From Streptococcus saliviloxodontae (GTDB taxonomy: Bacteria > Bacillota > Bacilli > Lactobacillales > Streptococcaceae): a stretch of DNA of 47,000 nucleotides. The stretch spans positions 1 through 47,000 of the forward strand of contig NZ_JAFBEI010000016.1 in the NCBI RefSeq assembly GCF_016908655.1, read 5' to 3'. The notes under the pieces were generated by a model. That model saw only the letters and a list, made by a program, of their open reading frames with translations. It searched no databases and was not told the origin of the DNA. The position numbers and the translations under genes were made by a program. This document shows positions 29,630-37,698 of the stretch, piece after piece. Positions within the stretch are counted from its first letter, which is position 1. Each line of letters starts with the position of its first letter.

Positions 29630-30232
29630 TTATAATGTTTCCCAATCGAAGTTTTCAGCTTCTTTTTGCAACAATGCTTTGGCATTTGACATTTTTTCAG
29701 TCATTGTTACAAAGATGCGGAAATCATCAAAGATAGCATCTAATTTTTGAATGGTGTCTAAATCAATCAAATCACCATTTTCATTGAAAGCCTGGAGGGA
29801 ATGAGAAAGTAAGAATTCGTCTGGAAGAACATTTGATTTTAACTCAGGGGCGTTCAGAATCTGACGAAGTTGCAATTGAGCACGTGATGAACCAAGTGTC
29901 CCATAAGATGCTCCAGTAATCATTACAGGTTTATTAAGCAATGGGAAGATGCCGTAAGAAAGCCAAGCCAAAGCATTCATTAAGACAGCAGGGATTGAGT
30001 GATCGTATTCAGGAGTACCGATGATGACACCGTCAGCTTCTTCAATTTTAGCAGCGACGTCCAAAACGATGTCTGGCACGTTTTTATCGGCTGGTTTATT
30101 GAAAATAGGGAAGCCCTTAATTTCGATTAATTCAATATCTACTTTGTCAGCAAAGTGTTTGGCAATGTATTGTAGCAATACTCGGTTTGTTGACTTGGTT
30201 GAGTTTGTACCAACGAGTCCGATAAGTTTCAT
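29630..30232 (-). CDS. NAD(P)H-dependent FMN reductase family protein
   Basis: A flavodoxin-like reductase of 200 residues. The FMN loop region is LIGLVGTNSTKSTNRVLLQY, followed by GTPEYDHSIPAVLMNALAWLS and GASYGTLGSSRAQLQLR, matching the first domain of the neighbouring fusion, so the two are paralogues. It lacks the PAS-like domain and the flavinylation tail. The ATG at 30232 is chosen because AAAGAGG lies 8 bp upstream; a start at 30250 would contain that site. It lies between apbE and the fusion gene and probably supplies reduced flavin or works with the fusion. Confidence 0.85.
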   Translation of the reverse strand: MKLIGLVGTNSTKSTNRVLLQYIAKHFADKVDIELIEIKGFPIFNKPADKNVPDIVLDVAAKIEEADGVIIGTPEYDHSIPAVLMNALAWLSYGIFPLLNKPVMITGASYGTLGSSRAQLQLRQILNAPELKSNVLPDEFLLSHSLQAFNENGDLIDLDTIQKLDAIFDDFRIFVTMTEKMSNAKALLQKEAENFDWETL

Positions 30233-30257
30233 AGAAAATACCTCTTTCATAAGTAAA

Positions 30258-31193
30258 TTAATAGTAAAGTCGAAAATGTTGTTTTAATCCTTCGGAGACA
30301 ATGAGACGATTATCCTTAGTGATGATAATCCCTTCGATATGCGCTATCTCGTTTATAGTCATCATGGCTTGGATAATAGGAAGACCAAAAAGTCTTGTTG
30401 TCCATATTTCACAATCGGTTGATAGATCTGAGACAATCGTTAAACTTGCCATATCTGTTTCGATAGGGTAGCCTGTCTTTTTATCAAAAATATGGTGGTA
30501 ATCTTGACCGTCAACGAGGAGATGTCTTTCATAAATACCAGACGTCACAACTGACTGATTAGTTACAGCAAGAACGCCGACATTTGTTCCTCGTTTTTCT
30601 TCAGGTTTTTGAATCCCAATCCACCAAGAGCCATCCTCTCGATTAGGGTTTGAACCGTGAACCAGAACGTTACCACCTAGATTGATAAGAGCTGCCGTCA
30701 CTTGTTTTTCTGAAAGGTGCTGGATAATCCGATCTGCAATATAGCCTTTCGCAAGTGCTCCAAGATCGATTTTCATTCCTTTTTGGGATAGAAAAACACT
30801 TTTTTGACAACTATCTAGCTGGATCAGCTCAGGATTTGTCAGTGCAAGTTTTTCAGAAATCGTTTCTGAACTAGGAACAGTAGCATCATCGAATCCAATT
30901 CGCCAACTTTGTACTAAAGGTCCGATAGCAATATTAAGGTTGCTAGGCTCAGCTAGGCTGTGTTCTTTGCCGAGCTTGATAAGTTCAAAGAGTTCTGGAT
31001 GAACTTTGACGGCTCCTATGCCAGCTTGACGATTGATCATCATTAGCTCAGAATCGTCATCGTTTGCACTAAAACGCTTGTTGTAAACAGTCAGTAAGTG
31101 ACAGACTTCTTGGATATCGTTTTTAGGATTATTCGAATGAATAGCAATATCAATAGTTGTTCCCATCATTTTGACGCTATGGGATACTAACAT
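30258..31193 (-). CDS. apbE: ApbE-family FAD:protein FMN transferase, cytoplasmic form
   Basis: Transfers FMN from FAD to a Thr or Ser in a target protein with Mg2+. The 311 residues carry SHSVKMMGTTIDIAI, FSANDDDSELMMIN, the flavin/metal block MKIDLGALAKGYIADRI, INLGGNVLVHGSNP and HHIFDKKTGYPIETDMASLTIV. No signal peptide or lipobox is present, unlike the extracytoplasmic enzymes that serve NqrC or PplA, so its targets should be cytoplasmic. GGAGG lies 6 bp before the ATG. It is the first gene of an operon with two flavin reductases, one of which has two acceptor motifs. Its promoter carries a cre-like site. Confidence 0.9.
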   Translation of the reverse strand: MLVSHSVKMMGTTIDIAIHSNNPKNDIQEVCHLLTVYNKRFSANDDDSELMMINRQAGIGAVKVHPELFELIKLGKEHSLAEPSNLNIAIGPLVQSWRIGFDDATVPSSETISEKLALTNPELIQLDSCQKSVFLSQKGMKIDLGALAKGYIADRIIQHLSEKQVTAALINLGGNVLVHGSNPNREDGSWWIGIQKPEEKRGTNVGVLAVTNQSVVTSGIYERHLLVDGQDYHHIFDKKTGYPIETDMASLTIVSDLSTDCEIWTTRLFGLPIIQAMMTINEIAHIEGIIITKDNRLIVSEGLKQHFRLYY

Positions 31194-31222
31194 ACCTCAC
31201 CTCCAAAGTAATCTACATAAAA

Positions 31223-31251
31223 ATGATAGCGTTTTCTGAAAATGTTGTCAA
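31223..31251 (-). promoter_or_regulatory. Promoter of the apbE operon
   Basis: Minus strand TTGACA (31251-31246), 17 bp, TATCAT (31228-31223). Same hexamers and spacing as the pta promoter. Confidence 0.72.
31224..31237. promoter_or_regulatory. CcpA cre-like site at apbE
   Basis: Minus strand AGAAAACGCTATCA matches TGWNANCGNTNWCA at 13 of 14 positions and overlaps the -10, as in pta. Repression by CcpA is the likely outcome. Confidence 0.58.
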
Positions 31252-31307
31252 TAGAATTTTATGTATTTTCAAAAAAGTCAAGAAATATGCTCAAGTGAGT
31301 TTTAAAT

Positions 31308-31335
31308 AAAAGAATCCGATCTCTCAGACTCTTTT
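31308..31335 (-). terminator. Terminator of the tautomerase gene
   Basis: AAAAGAATC (31308-31316) with GACTCTTTT (31327-31335), one G-T pair, T-tract on the minus strand. It separates the tautomerase gene from the apbE promoter. Confidence 0.65.
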
Positions 31336-31345
31336 AGATTGGCTA

Positions 31346-31531
31346 TTAGCCTTTCTTTTTCATTTCACCGTGAGGGTAGTAGGTTCCTTCAGGCATATCG
31401 TTAATGAAAACATGGATGTTTTCTTTTGGTGCTTTTGCAATACGTGAAACAACATCTGTAACTTCACGAGCAAGCTCAATTTTTTGCTCTTCTGTGCGAC
31501 CTTCGAAAAGGTCGATTTTGATGAATGGCAT
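31346..31531 (-). CDS. 4-oxalocrotonate tautomerase family protein
   Basis: A 61-residue tautomerase of the 4-OT superfamily. After removal of Met1 the catalytic amino-terminal proline is exposed (MPFIKIDLFEGRTEEQK), and the conserved arginine and VFINDMPEG region follow. The start at 31531 is set by AAGGAG about 9 bp upstream; a longer frame from 31636 would bury Pro1. It has its own extended -10 and terminator. Small members often act on keto-enol substrates that are not known in streptococci. Confidence 0.82.
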   Translation of the reverse strand: MPFIKIDLFEGRTEEQKIELAREVTDVVSRIAKAPKENIHVFINDMPEGTYYPHGEMKKKG

Positions 31532-31568
31532 AAGTTTTTGCTCCTTATCATTATTTTTAGATAAGTCT

Positions 31569-31577
31569 ATTATAACA
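31569..31577 (-). promoter_or_regulatory. Extended -10 promoter of the tautomerase gene
   Basis: Minus strand TG-T-TATAAT (31577-31569), perfect hexamer with extended TG and no clear -35. Confidence 0.5.
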
Positions 31578-31649
31578 CAAAAATCTAGAAAATTCTGACA
31601 AAATAAAAATTTTAGACCACCATCACTTATCGCCAAAGTGGATTATTTA

Positions 31650-31658
31650 TGATAAAAT
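31650..31658 (+). promoter_or_regulatory. Extended -10 promoter of the tdk-prfA run
   Basis: TG-A-TAAAAT (31650-31658), 33 bp before the tdk ATG, no clear -35. Confidence 0.4.
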
Positions 31659-31691
31659 GTAAGAATAAGTTTGATTAGATTGGTGGCTATT

Positions 31692-32264
31692 ATGGCACAA
31701 TTATACTATCGTTATGGAACCATGAATTCAGGTAAATCCATTGAAATTCTTAAGGTTGCCTATAACTATGAAGAGCAAGGAAAACCCGTCTTACTAATGA
31801 CGAGCGCCCTTGATAATCGAGATGAGGTAGGGTATATTTCTAGTCGTATAGGAATGAGACGAGAAGCTTATCCTATTGCTGATGACACTGATATTTTAGG
31901 CTATATTGCATCGTTGGCTGATAAACCTTATTGTGTTTTGGTTGACGAAGCTCAGTTCCTAACGAGAGCTAATGTTTATGACTTAGCTCGTGTCGTTGAT
32001 GAGTTGGGAATCCCTGTTATGGCATTTGGTTTGAAAAATGATTTCCGAAACGAATTATTCGAGGGATCAAAGTATTTGTTGCTCTTAGCAGATAAAATTG
32101 ACGAAATCAAAACCATTTGTCAATATTGCGCTAAAAAAGCAACTATGGTCCTTCGTATCAAGGATGGTAAACCAGTCTATGATGGTGAGCAAATCCAAAT
32201 TGGAGGGCATGAGTCCTATATCTCAGTTTGTCGCAACCATTACTTTAATCCAGAGATTAACTAA
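31692..32264 (+). CDS. tdk: Thymidine kinase
   Basis: Phosphorylates thymidine for salvage. From the ATG at 31692 the protein has 190 residues, the normal size, starting [16 protein letters not shown] with the P-loop. [11 protein letters not shown] is the Walker B region with the catalytic Glu, and the zinc-binding cysteines are in CQYCAKKA and the CRNHYF end. A TTG at 31671 in frame would add seven atypical residues. It leads a run of nine tightly packed plus-strand genes. Confidence 0.94.
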   Translation: MAQLYYRYGTMNSGKSIEILKVAYNYEEQGKPVLLMTSALDNRDEVGYISSRIGMRREAYPIADDTDILGYIASLADKPYCVLVDEAQFLTRANVYDLARVVDELGIPVMAFGLKNDFRNELFEGSKYLLLLADKIDEIKTICQYCAKKATMVLRIKDGKPVYDGEQIQIGGHESYISVCRNHYFNPEIN

Positions 32265-32293
32265 ATAATGATACTAAAAATGAAAGGTAAACA

Positions 32294-33373
32294 ATGAATA
32301 TCTACGATCAATTACAAGCAGTAGAAGACCGTTACGAAGAGCTAGGAGAATTACTGAGCGACCCGGCGGTCGTTTCTGACACAAAACGTTTTATGGAGCT
32401 ATCGCGTGAGGAAGCCAATACTCGTGAAACAGTAGCGACATACCGTGAGTACAAGGCTATTATCCAAAACATTGCTGACGCAGAAGAAATGATCAAAGAC
32501 GCAGCTGGGGATGCTGAGTTGGAAGAAATGGCTAAAATGGAATTAAAGGATTCTAAGGCTGCCAAGGAAGACTACGAAGAGAAATTGAAGATTTTATTGC
32601 TTCCAAAAGATCCAAACGATGACAAAAATATCCTTCTTGAAATCCGTGGAGCAGCTGGTGGTGATGAGGCAGCACTCTTTGCTGGGGACCTCTTGACGAT
32701 GTATCAAAAATATGCTGAGAGCCAAGGATGGAAATTTGAAGTTATGGAAGCTTCTATGAATGGTGTCGGAGGTATTAAAGAAGTCGTTGCCATGGTGTCA
32801 GGTCAATCCGTTTACTCAAAACTGAAATATGAATCTGGAGCTCACCGTGTGCAACGTGTTCCTGTCACTGAGAGCCAAGGCCGTGTTCATACCTCAACGG
32901 CAACTGTACTGATTATGCCAGAAGTTGAAGAGGTAGAATACGAAATTGATCAAAAAGATCTTCGTGTAGATATCTATCACGCCTCTGGTGCGGGTGGACA
33001 GAACGTCAACAAGGTCGCTACCGCCGTCCGTATGGTTCACATCCCAACAGGTATCAAAGTTGAAATGCAAGAAGAGCGTACGCAACAGAAAAACCGTGAA
33101 AAAGCGATGAAAATTATCCGTGCACGTGTCGCTGACCACTTTGCTCAAATTGCCCAAGATGAACAGGATGCTGAACGTAAATCGACTATCGGTACTGGTG
33201 ATCGTTCAGAACGTATCCGTACTTACAACTTCCCACAAAACCGTGTTACTGATCACCGCATCGGATTGACCCTTCAAAAACTTGATACGATTCTATCAGG
33301 TAAGATGGATGAAGTCATTGATGCGCTTGTCCTATATGATCAAACTCAAAAACTCGAAAAATTAAACCAATAA
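32294..33373 (+). CDS. prfA: Peptide chain release factor 1
   Basis: Reads UAA and UAG stop codons and triggers peptide release. The 359 residues include the GGQ catalytic motif at 234-236 ([11 protein letters not shown]) and the stop-codon recognition region near [22 protein letters not shown]. The gene overlaps prmC by one base (TAATG), as expected because PrmC methylates the GGQ glutamine. Confidence 0.97.
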   Translation: MNIYDQLQAVEDRYEELGELLSDPAVVSDTKRFMELSREEANTRETVATYREYKAIIQNIADAEEMIKDAAGDAELEEMAKMELKDSKAAKEDYEEKLKILLLPKDPNDDKNILLEIRGAAGGDEAALFAGDLLTMYQKYAESQGWKFEVMEASMNGVGGIKEVVAMVSGQSVYSKLKYESGAHRVQRVPVTESQGRVHTSTATVLIMPEVEEVEYEIDQKDLRVDIYHASGAGGQNVNKVATAVRMVHIPTGIKVEMQEERTQQKNREKAMKIIRARVADHFAQIAQDEQDAERKSTIGTGDRSERIRTYNFPQNRVTDHRIGLTLQKLDTILSGKMDEVIDALVLYDQTQKLEKLNQ

Positions 33374-34203
33374 TGCGATACGGTCAGCTTTTTTCTCAGT
33401 ATGAGAAACAACTTGAAGAGTTGGGAGAAGAAGGACAAGCCCTCTCTTATGTCTTTAAAGAGCTTAAAAACTGGACACAAACAGATTTTGTACTACATCT
33501 AGGAAAAGAAGTGAGTCAGGAAGATCGGTCGCTGATTGATGATATTTTCAAGCAACTATCTGAGCATATACCAGCTCAGTATATTACTAAGCGTGCTTAT
33601 TTTTGTGACTTATCTTTGGCAGTTGATTCCCGCGTTCTTATTCCACGTCCTGAAACAGAAGAATTGGTTGATTTGATTTTACAGGAAAATAGCAGAGCAG
33701 ACCTATCTGTTTTAGATATTGGTACAGGGAGCGGTGCTATTGCACTATCCTTGGCAAAAGCTCAGCATAGCTGGCAAGTGACGGCGACAGACATCTCAGA
33801 AGATGCGCTTGAACTTGCTCGGTATAATGCACAGCGAAATGATCTGGCTATTGAGTTTCGACAATCAGACGTTTATGAGGCAATCTCTGAAAAATTTGAT
33901 ATTATTGTATCAAATCCACCATATATTGCTTTTTCTGACCATGACGAGGTAGGTATAAATGTCTTAGCCTCTGAGCCTCATTTAGCCCTTTTCGCAGATG
34001 AAGATGGATTCGCTATCTATCGACGTATATTGCAAGATGCCAATTCTCATTTAAACAGCAAAGGAAAACTCTATTTTGAGATTGGTTATAAGCAAGCAGA
34101 TGGCATTCGTCAACTGTCAAAGATCTACATGCCTAAAAGTTCTGTCCGAATATTAAAGGATATGTGGGGAAAAGATAGGATGGTGGTGATTTCAAATGAC
34201 TAA
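33373..34203 (+). CDS. prmC: Release factor glutamine methyltransferase
   Basis: Methylates the GGQ glutamine of release factors with S-adenosylmethionine. The 276-residue protein has the SAM-binding VLDIGTGSGAIALSLA and the catalytic NPPY at 181-184 (IIVSNPPYIAF). Start and stop overlap the genes on either side, which indicates translational coupling. Confidence 0.95.
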   Translation: MRYGQLFSQYEKQLEELGEEGQALSYVFKELKNWTQTDFVLHLGKEVSQEDRSLIDDIFKQLSEHIPAQYITKRAYFCDLSLAVDSRVLIPRPETEELVDLILQENSRADLSVLDIGTGSGAIALSLAKAQHSWQVTATDISEDALELARYNAQRNDLAIEFRQSDVYEAISEKFDIIVSNPPYIAFSDHDEVGINVLASEPHLALFADEDGFAIYRRILQDANSHLNSKGKLYFEIGYKQADGIRQLSKIYMPKSSVRILKDMWGKDRMVVISND

Positions 34204-34789
34204 TTTTGAGACAATTTTGGCAAATGGCGGAGCTGTTATCATGCCTACTGAAACTGTCTATGGTCTTTTTGCTAAGGCTTTGGACGAGCAAGCCGTCGAG
34301 TTTGTTTATCGCTTGAAAAAGCGTCCAAAGGATAAGGCCATGAATCTCAATGTATCTAGTTTAGAAGAAATCTACCGATTTTCTAAACACCAACCGGCAT
34401 TTTTGGAAGATTTGTATCAAGCATTTTTACCTGGTCCGTTGACTATCATCTTAGAAGCAAATGAGCTGGTTCCCAACTGGATCAACTCAGGTCTCAAGAC
34501 CGTTGGTTTTAGAGTTCCCAACCATGCCGAAACGCAAAAATTAATCAGGTCTCAAGGACCCCTTATTGGACCGTCGGCCAATCTTTCTGGTACGGATAGC
34601 GGTAGGCTATTCGATGAGATAGTCCAAGCCTTTGAAGGTCAGGTCACTGGCTTTCGAGACGATCAAGCCCTTTTAGGGGTTGACTCAACTATTCTAGACC
34701 TATCATCTGATAAAGCTAGAATTTTACGTCAGGGAAGTATCACACAAGCAGATATTTGCCGTGCTATTCCCGAAATCCAATTTCAATAA
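34196..34789 (+). CDS. L-threonylcarbamoyladenylate synthase (Sua5/YwlC family)
   Basis: Makes threonylcarbamoyl-AMP from Thr, bicarbonate and ATP for the t6A modification of tRNAs that read ANN codons. The 197 residues carry the family core MPTETVYGLFAKALDEQAVE, YRLKKRPKDKAMNL, FLPGPLTIIL and GPSANLSGT. It corresponds to the YrdC-like domain without a complete C-terminal Sua5 domain. It overlaps the end of prmC by 8 bases. Confidence 0.9.
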   Translation: MTNFETILANGGAVIMPTETVYGLFAKALDEQAVEFVYRLKKRPKDKAMNLNVSSLEEIYRFSKHQPAFLEDLYQAFLPGPLTIILEANELVPNWINSGLKTVGFRVPNHAETQKLIRSQGPLIGPSANLSGTDSGRLFDEIVQAFEGQVTGFRDDQALLGVDSTILDLSSDKARILRQGSITQADICRAIPEIQFQ

Positions 34790-34851
34790 GTAAAATCTTA
34801 ATTTAACTTTACCGGTGTCTCACACCCTCTCTCTCAACAAAGGAGTTTACT

Positions 34852-36102
34852 ATGATTTTTGACAAAGAAGACTACAAAGCTTATGACAAAGAACTTTGGG
34901 ATGCAATCGCTAAAGAAGAAGAGCGTCAGCAAAATAATATCGAGCTCATCGCTTCTGAAAATACCGTTTCAAAAGCTGTGATGGCAGCTCAAGGTACTCT
35001 ATTAACAAACAAGTACGCTGAAGGTTATCCTGAAAAACGTTATTATGGTGGTACAGAGTGTGTCGACATTGTTGAGACACTTGCTATCGAGCGTGCTAAG
35101 GAACTCTTTGGAGCAAAATTCGCAAACGTTCAACCACACTCAGGAAGTCAAGCTAATGCTGCAGCTTACATGGCTTTGATTGAGCATGGAGATACTGTTA
35201 TGGGACTCGACCTTGCAGCTGGAGGGCACTTGACACACGGCTCACCTGTAAGCTTCTCAGGTCAAACATACAACTTTGTTGCTTACAATGTTGACCCAGA
35301 AACAGAATTGTTGGATTATGACCAAATTTTAGAGCAGGCCAAGGAAGTTAAACCTAAATTGATCGTAACAGGTGCGTCGGCTTATTCACACATTATTGAT
35401 TTTGCAAAATTCCGTGAGATTGCTGATGCTGTCGGAGCTAAATTGATGGTTGATATGGCTCACATCGCAGGGCTAGTGGCAGCAGGGCTTCATCCAAGTC
35501 CTGTTCCGTACGCGGACATCACAACAACCACAACTCATAAAACACTCAGAGGACCTCGTGGTGGACTTGTTTTGACTAATGATGAAGCATTAGCTAAGAA
35601 AATTAACTCAGCAGTCTTCCCTGGACTTCAAGGGGGACCTCTTGAGCATGTTATTGCTGCTAAGGCAGTTGCTTTCAAAGAGAATCTTGATCCAGCTTGG
35701 AAAGAGTATGCTCAATCAATCATCGATAACTGTCAAGCCATGGTTTCCGTTTTTAATCAACATGATAAGTTACGTGTTGTTTCTGGAGCAAGTGAAAACC
35801 ACTTATTCCTTGTAGATGTGACTAAAGTAGTCGAAAATGGTAAGATTGCACAGAACTTACTCGATTCTGTAAATATCACACTGAACAAAAATTCTATCCC
35901 ATTTGAGACCCTATCACCATTTAAAACATCAGGTATTCGTATCGGAACAGCAGCAATCACAGCCCGTGGATTCGGAGTAGACGAGAGTCGTAAGGTTGCT
36001 GAATTGATTATTAAAGCTCTAGAGAATGCTGACAACGAAGTTGTTTTAGACGAAGTCCGTCAAGAAGTAAAAGCACTAACAACTGCTTTCCCATTGTACT
36101 GA
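34852..36102 (+). CDS. glyA: Serine hydroxymethyltransferase
   Basis: Converts serine and tetrahydrofolate to glycine and methylene-THF, the main source of one-carbon units, which also links to fhs in this window. The 416-residue PLP enzyme has [17 protein letters not shown] and [17 protein letters not shown] segments near the start, and the PLP lysine in [23 protein letters not shown] precedes the ATG. A small dyad (GGTGT/ACACC, 34814-34826) is in the 62-bp gap after the Sua5 gene; it has no T-run. Confidence 0.97.
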   Translation: MIFDKEDYKAYDKELWDAIAKEEERQQNNIELIASENTVSKAVMAAQGTLLTNKYAEGYPEKRYYGGTECVDIVETLAIERAKELFGAKFANVQPHSGSQANAAAYMALIEHGDTVMGLDLAAGGHLTHGSPVSFSGQTYNFVAYNVDPETELLDYDQILEQAKEVKPKLIVTGASAYSHIIDFAKFREIADAVGAKLMVDMAHIAGLVAAGLHPSPVPYADITTTTTHKTLRGPRGGLVLTNDEALAKKINSAVFPGLQGGPLEHVIAAKAVAFKENLDPAWKEYAQSIIDNCQAMVSVFNQHDKLRVVSGASENHLFLVDVTKVVENGKIAQNLLDSVNITLNKNSIPFETLSPFKTSGIRIGTAAITARGFGVDESRKVAELIIKALENADNEVVLDEVRQEVKALTTAFPLY

Positions 36103-36103
36103 T

Positions 36104-37081
36104 ATGATTGATTTGTATTTGAAGCGAGTAATTATCCACCAATTCAGTCCAAATGACACAGAAATTGTGTACGCTGATGATTACCTAACTTTGACACCAC
36201 AATTAGATGAGTATTTTCGAAAGAAATTAACCAAGGTCTTTTCAGATGATGCTATGAGGGGTCAGTTTTCAGATGAGAATGTCTTTGTATCTTATCTCAC
36301 TGACGATTTAATGGAGACATCTCACCGTATTGCTGAAGTCTGGAAAGAGGAGTTTGTGATTTCTGAGAACCAAAAAACAAACGACCTCATCTTTACTCAG
36401 TTTGATCGCGATGGGCAAGAATACTTTGGTTTTTTACGTGTCGCCCTTAAAGAAAACTTGGCGCACATTACAGGAGATAGTCAATCTCCAATCAAATTAA
36501 CACAAAATATTCTACCGTCAGCGGCAACTGCTCCTGATGAAGCCTTGCTTATTAATCGTGTGAATAAGCAGTATTATTTGATTGAAAAACGGATTAAACA
36601 CAACGGTTCTTTCGAAAATTATTTTTCTGAAAATCTGTTACAGGTTCAGCCTGAGCAATCTGTTAAAAAGTCTATCAAACTAGTGGAGCAAACAGCTCAA
36701 AAGATTGCTGATAATTTCAATCAAGATGATTTTGCATTTCAGTCAAAAATGAAATCTGCTATTTTCAAAAACTTGGAAGAGGATCAGGAGTTGTCACCTG
36801 AAAAATTGGCTGATCAACTCTTTGACCAAAATTTGACAGCTCGTCTAACCTTTGTTGACGAACTCAAAGAGGCCATTCCTGAACCAATCCAGGTGAAAGA
36901 TATCGATCATTCACGACAAATAAAGAAATTGGAGAATCAAAAACTCTCCTTGTCAAATGGCATAGAACTTGTCGTTCCTAACAATATTTATCAAGATGCA
37001 GAGTCTGTGGAGTTTATCCAAAATTCTGATGGGACTTACTCTATCTTGATTAAGAATATCCAAGATATTCAAATGAAATAA
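36104..37081 (+). CDS. Nucleoid-associated protein (NdpA/YejK family)
   Basis: A 325-residue soluble protein of the 37-kDa nucleoid-associated family, starting one base after the glyA stop. The recognisable start is LYLKRVIIHQFSPND followed by the LTPQLDEYFRKKLTKVF region. It is acidic and lysine-rich, with no enzymatic motif. Members bind the nucleoid, but the role in streptococci is not defined. Tight spacing on both sides puts it in the tdk-to-ABC run. Confidence 0.8.
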   Translation: MIDLYLKRVIIHQFSPNDTEIVYADDYLTLTPQLDEYFRKKLTKVFSDDAMRGQFSDENVFVSYLTDDLMETSHRIAEVWKEEFVISENQKTNDLIFTQFDRDGQEYFGFLRVALKENLAHITGDSQSPIKLTQNILPSAATAPDEALLINRVNKQYYLIEKRIKHNGSFENYFSENLLQVQPEQSVKKSIKLVEQTAQKIADNFNQDDFAFQSKMKSAIFKNLEEDQELSPEKLADQLFDQNLTARLTFVDELKEAIPEPIQVKDIDHSRQIKKLENQKLSLSNGIELVVPNNIYQDAESVEFIQNSDGTYSILIKNIQDIQMK

Positions 37082-37082
37082 T

Positions 37083-37688
37083 ATGTTTAAACTTTTACGA
37101 AGGCTTATCGCCATTCTTATTCTTATTGCTATTGTTTTTCGGCTTTATCGTGTTCACCAGGATGTCCAAAAGGTACTTACCTATGAACAATTAGTGGCGA
37201 AGACCCTGGCATCAAACGATACCAAAGCCAATGTTGACATGGTTTTAGCGATGATTTATACAGAGACAAAAGGATCTTCACTAGATGTTATGCAATCCAG
37301 TGAAAGTTCTAGTGGTGTTGCCAACTCCATTTCAGATACTCAATCCAGTATTCAACAAGGTGTCTCTGTTTTATCTGAAAATCTAGATCTAGCAGACCAA
37401 GCTAAGATTAACAAATGGACGGCCGTTCAAGCCTATAACTTTGGATCTGCCTATATCGATTTCGTTGCAAATCATGGAAGAGAAAACACAGTAGAGTTGG
37501 CGGAAAGCTACTCAAGAGATGTTGTTGCTCCTAGTTTAGGGAATTCTAGTGGGAAAACCTACTTCTATTACCATCCTATCGCCTTACTATATGGTGGCGG
37601 GAAATTGTACGTTAATGGAGGTAACATCTATTATTCACGCGAGGTTCAATTCAACCTTTATCTCATTAAACTAATGAGAGTCTTTTAA
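37083..37688 (+). CDS. Membrane-anchored lysozyme-like protein (Pvaa-type)
   Basis: 201 residues with one N-terminal membrane segment (LLRRLIAILILIAIVFRLY) that either anchors it or is a signal peptide. The rest resembles the lysozyme-like fold of the pneumococcal vaccine antigen A family: VLAMIYTETKGSSLDVMQSSES holds the candidate catalytic Glu, and later blocks are YNFGSAYIDFV and YYHPIALLYGGGKLYVNGG. A peptidoglycan role outside the membrane is inferred from the fold. It starts one base after the preceding stop codon. Confidence 0.82.
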   Translation: MFKLLRRLIAILILIAIVFRLYRVHQDVQKVLTYEQLVAKTLASNDTKANVDMVLAMIYTETKGSSLDVMQSSESSSGVANSISDTQSSIQQGVSVLSENLDLADQAKINKWTAVQAYNFGSAYIDFVANHGRENTVELAESYSRDVVAPSLGNSSGKTYFYYHPIALLYGGGKLYVNGGNIYYSREVQFNLYLIKLMRVF

Positions 37689-37698
37689 AAGGAGAGAT

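Noticed and set aside
34790..34851. A T-box or PurR site in the glyA leader
   Set aside because: The gap is only 62 bp, with no T-box core, no CCGAAC, and only a small GGTGT/ACACC dyad.
35757..36035. Antisense open frame inside glyA and similar frames inside prfA, pbuX, fhs and the ABC genes
   Set aside because: They lie fully within well-supported genes in other frames, lack ribosome binding sites and have no recognisable protein features.
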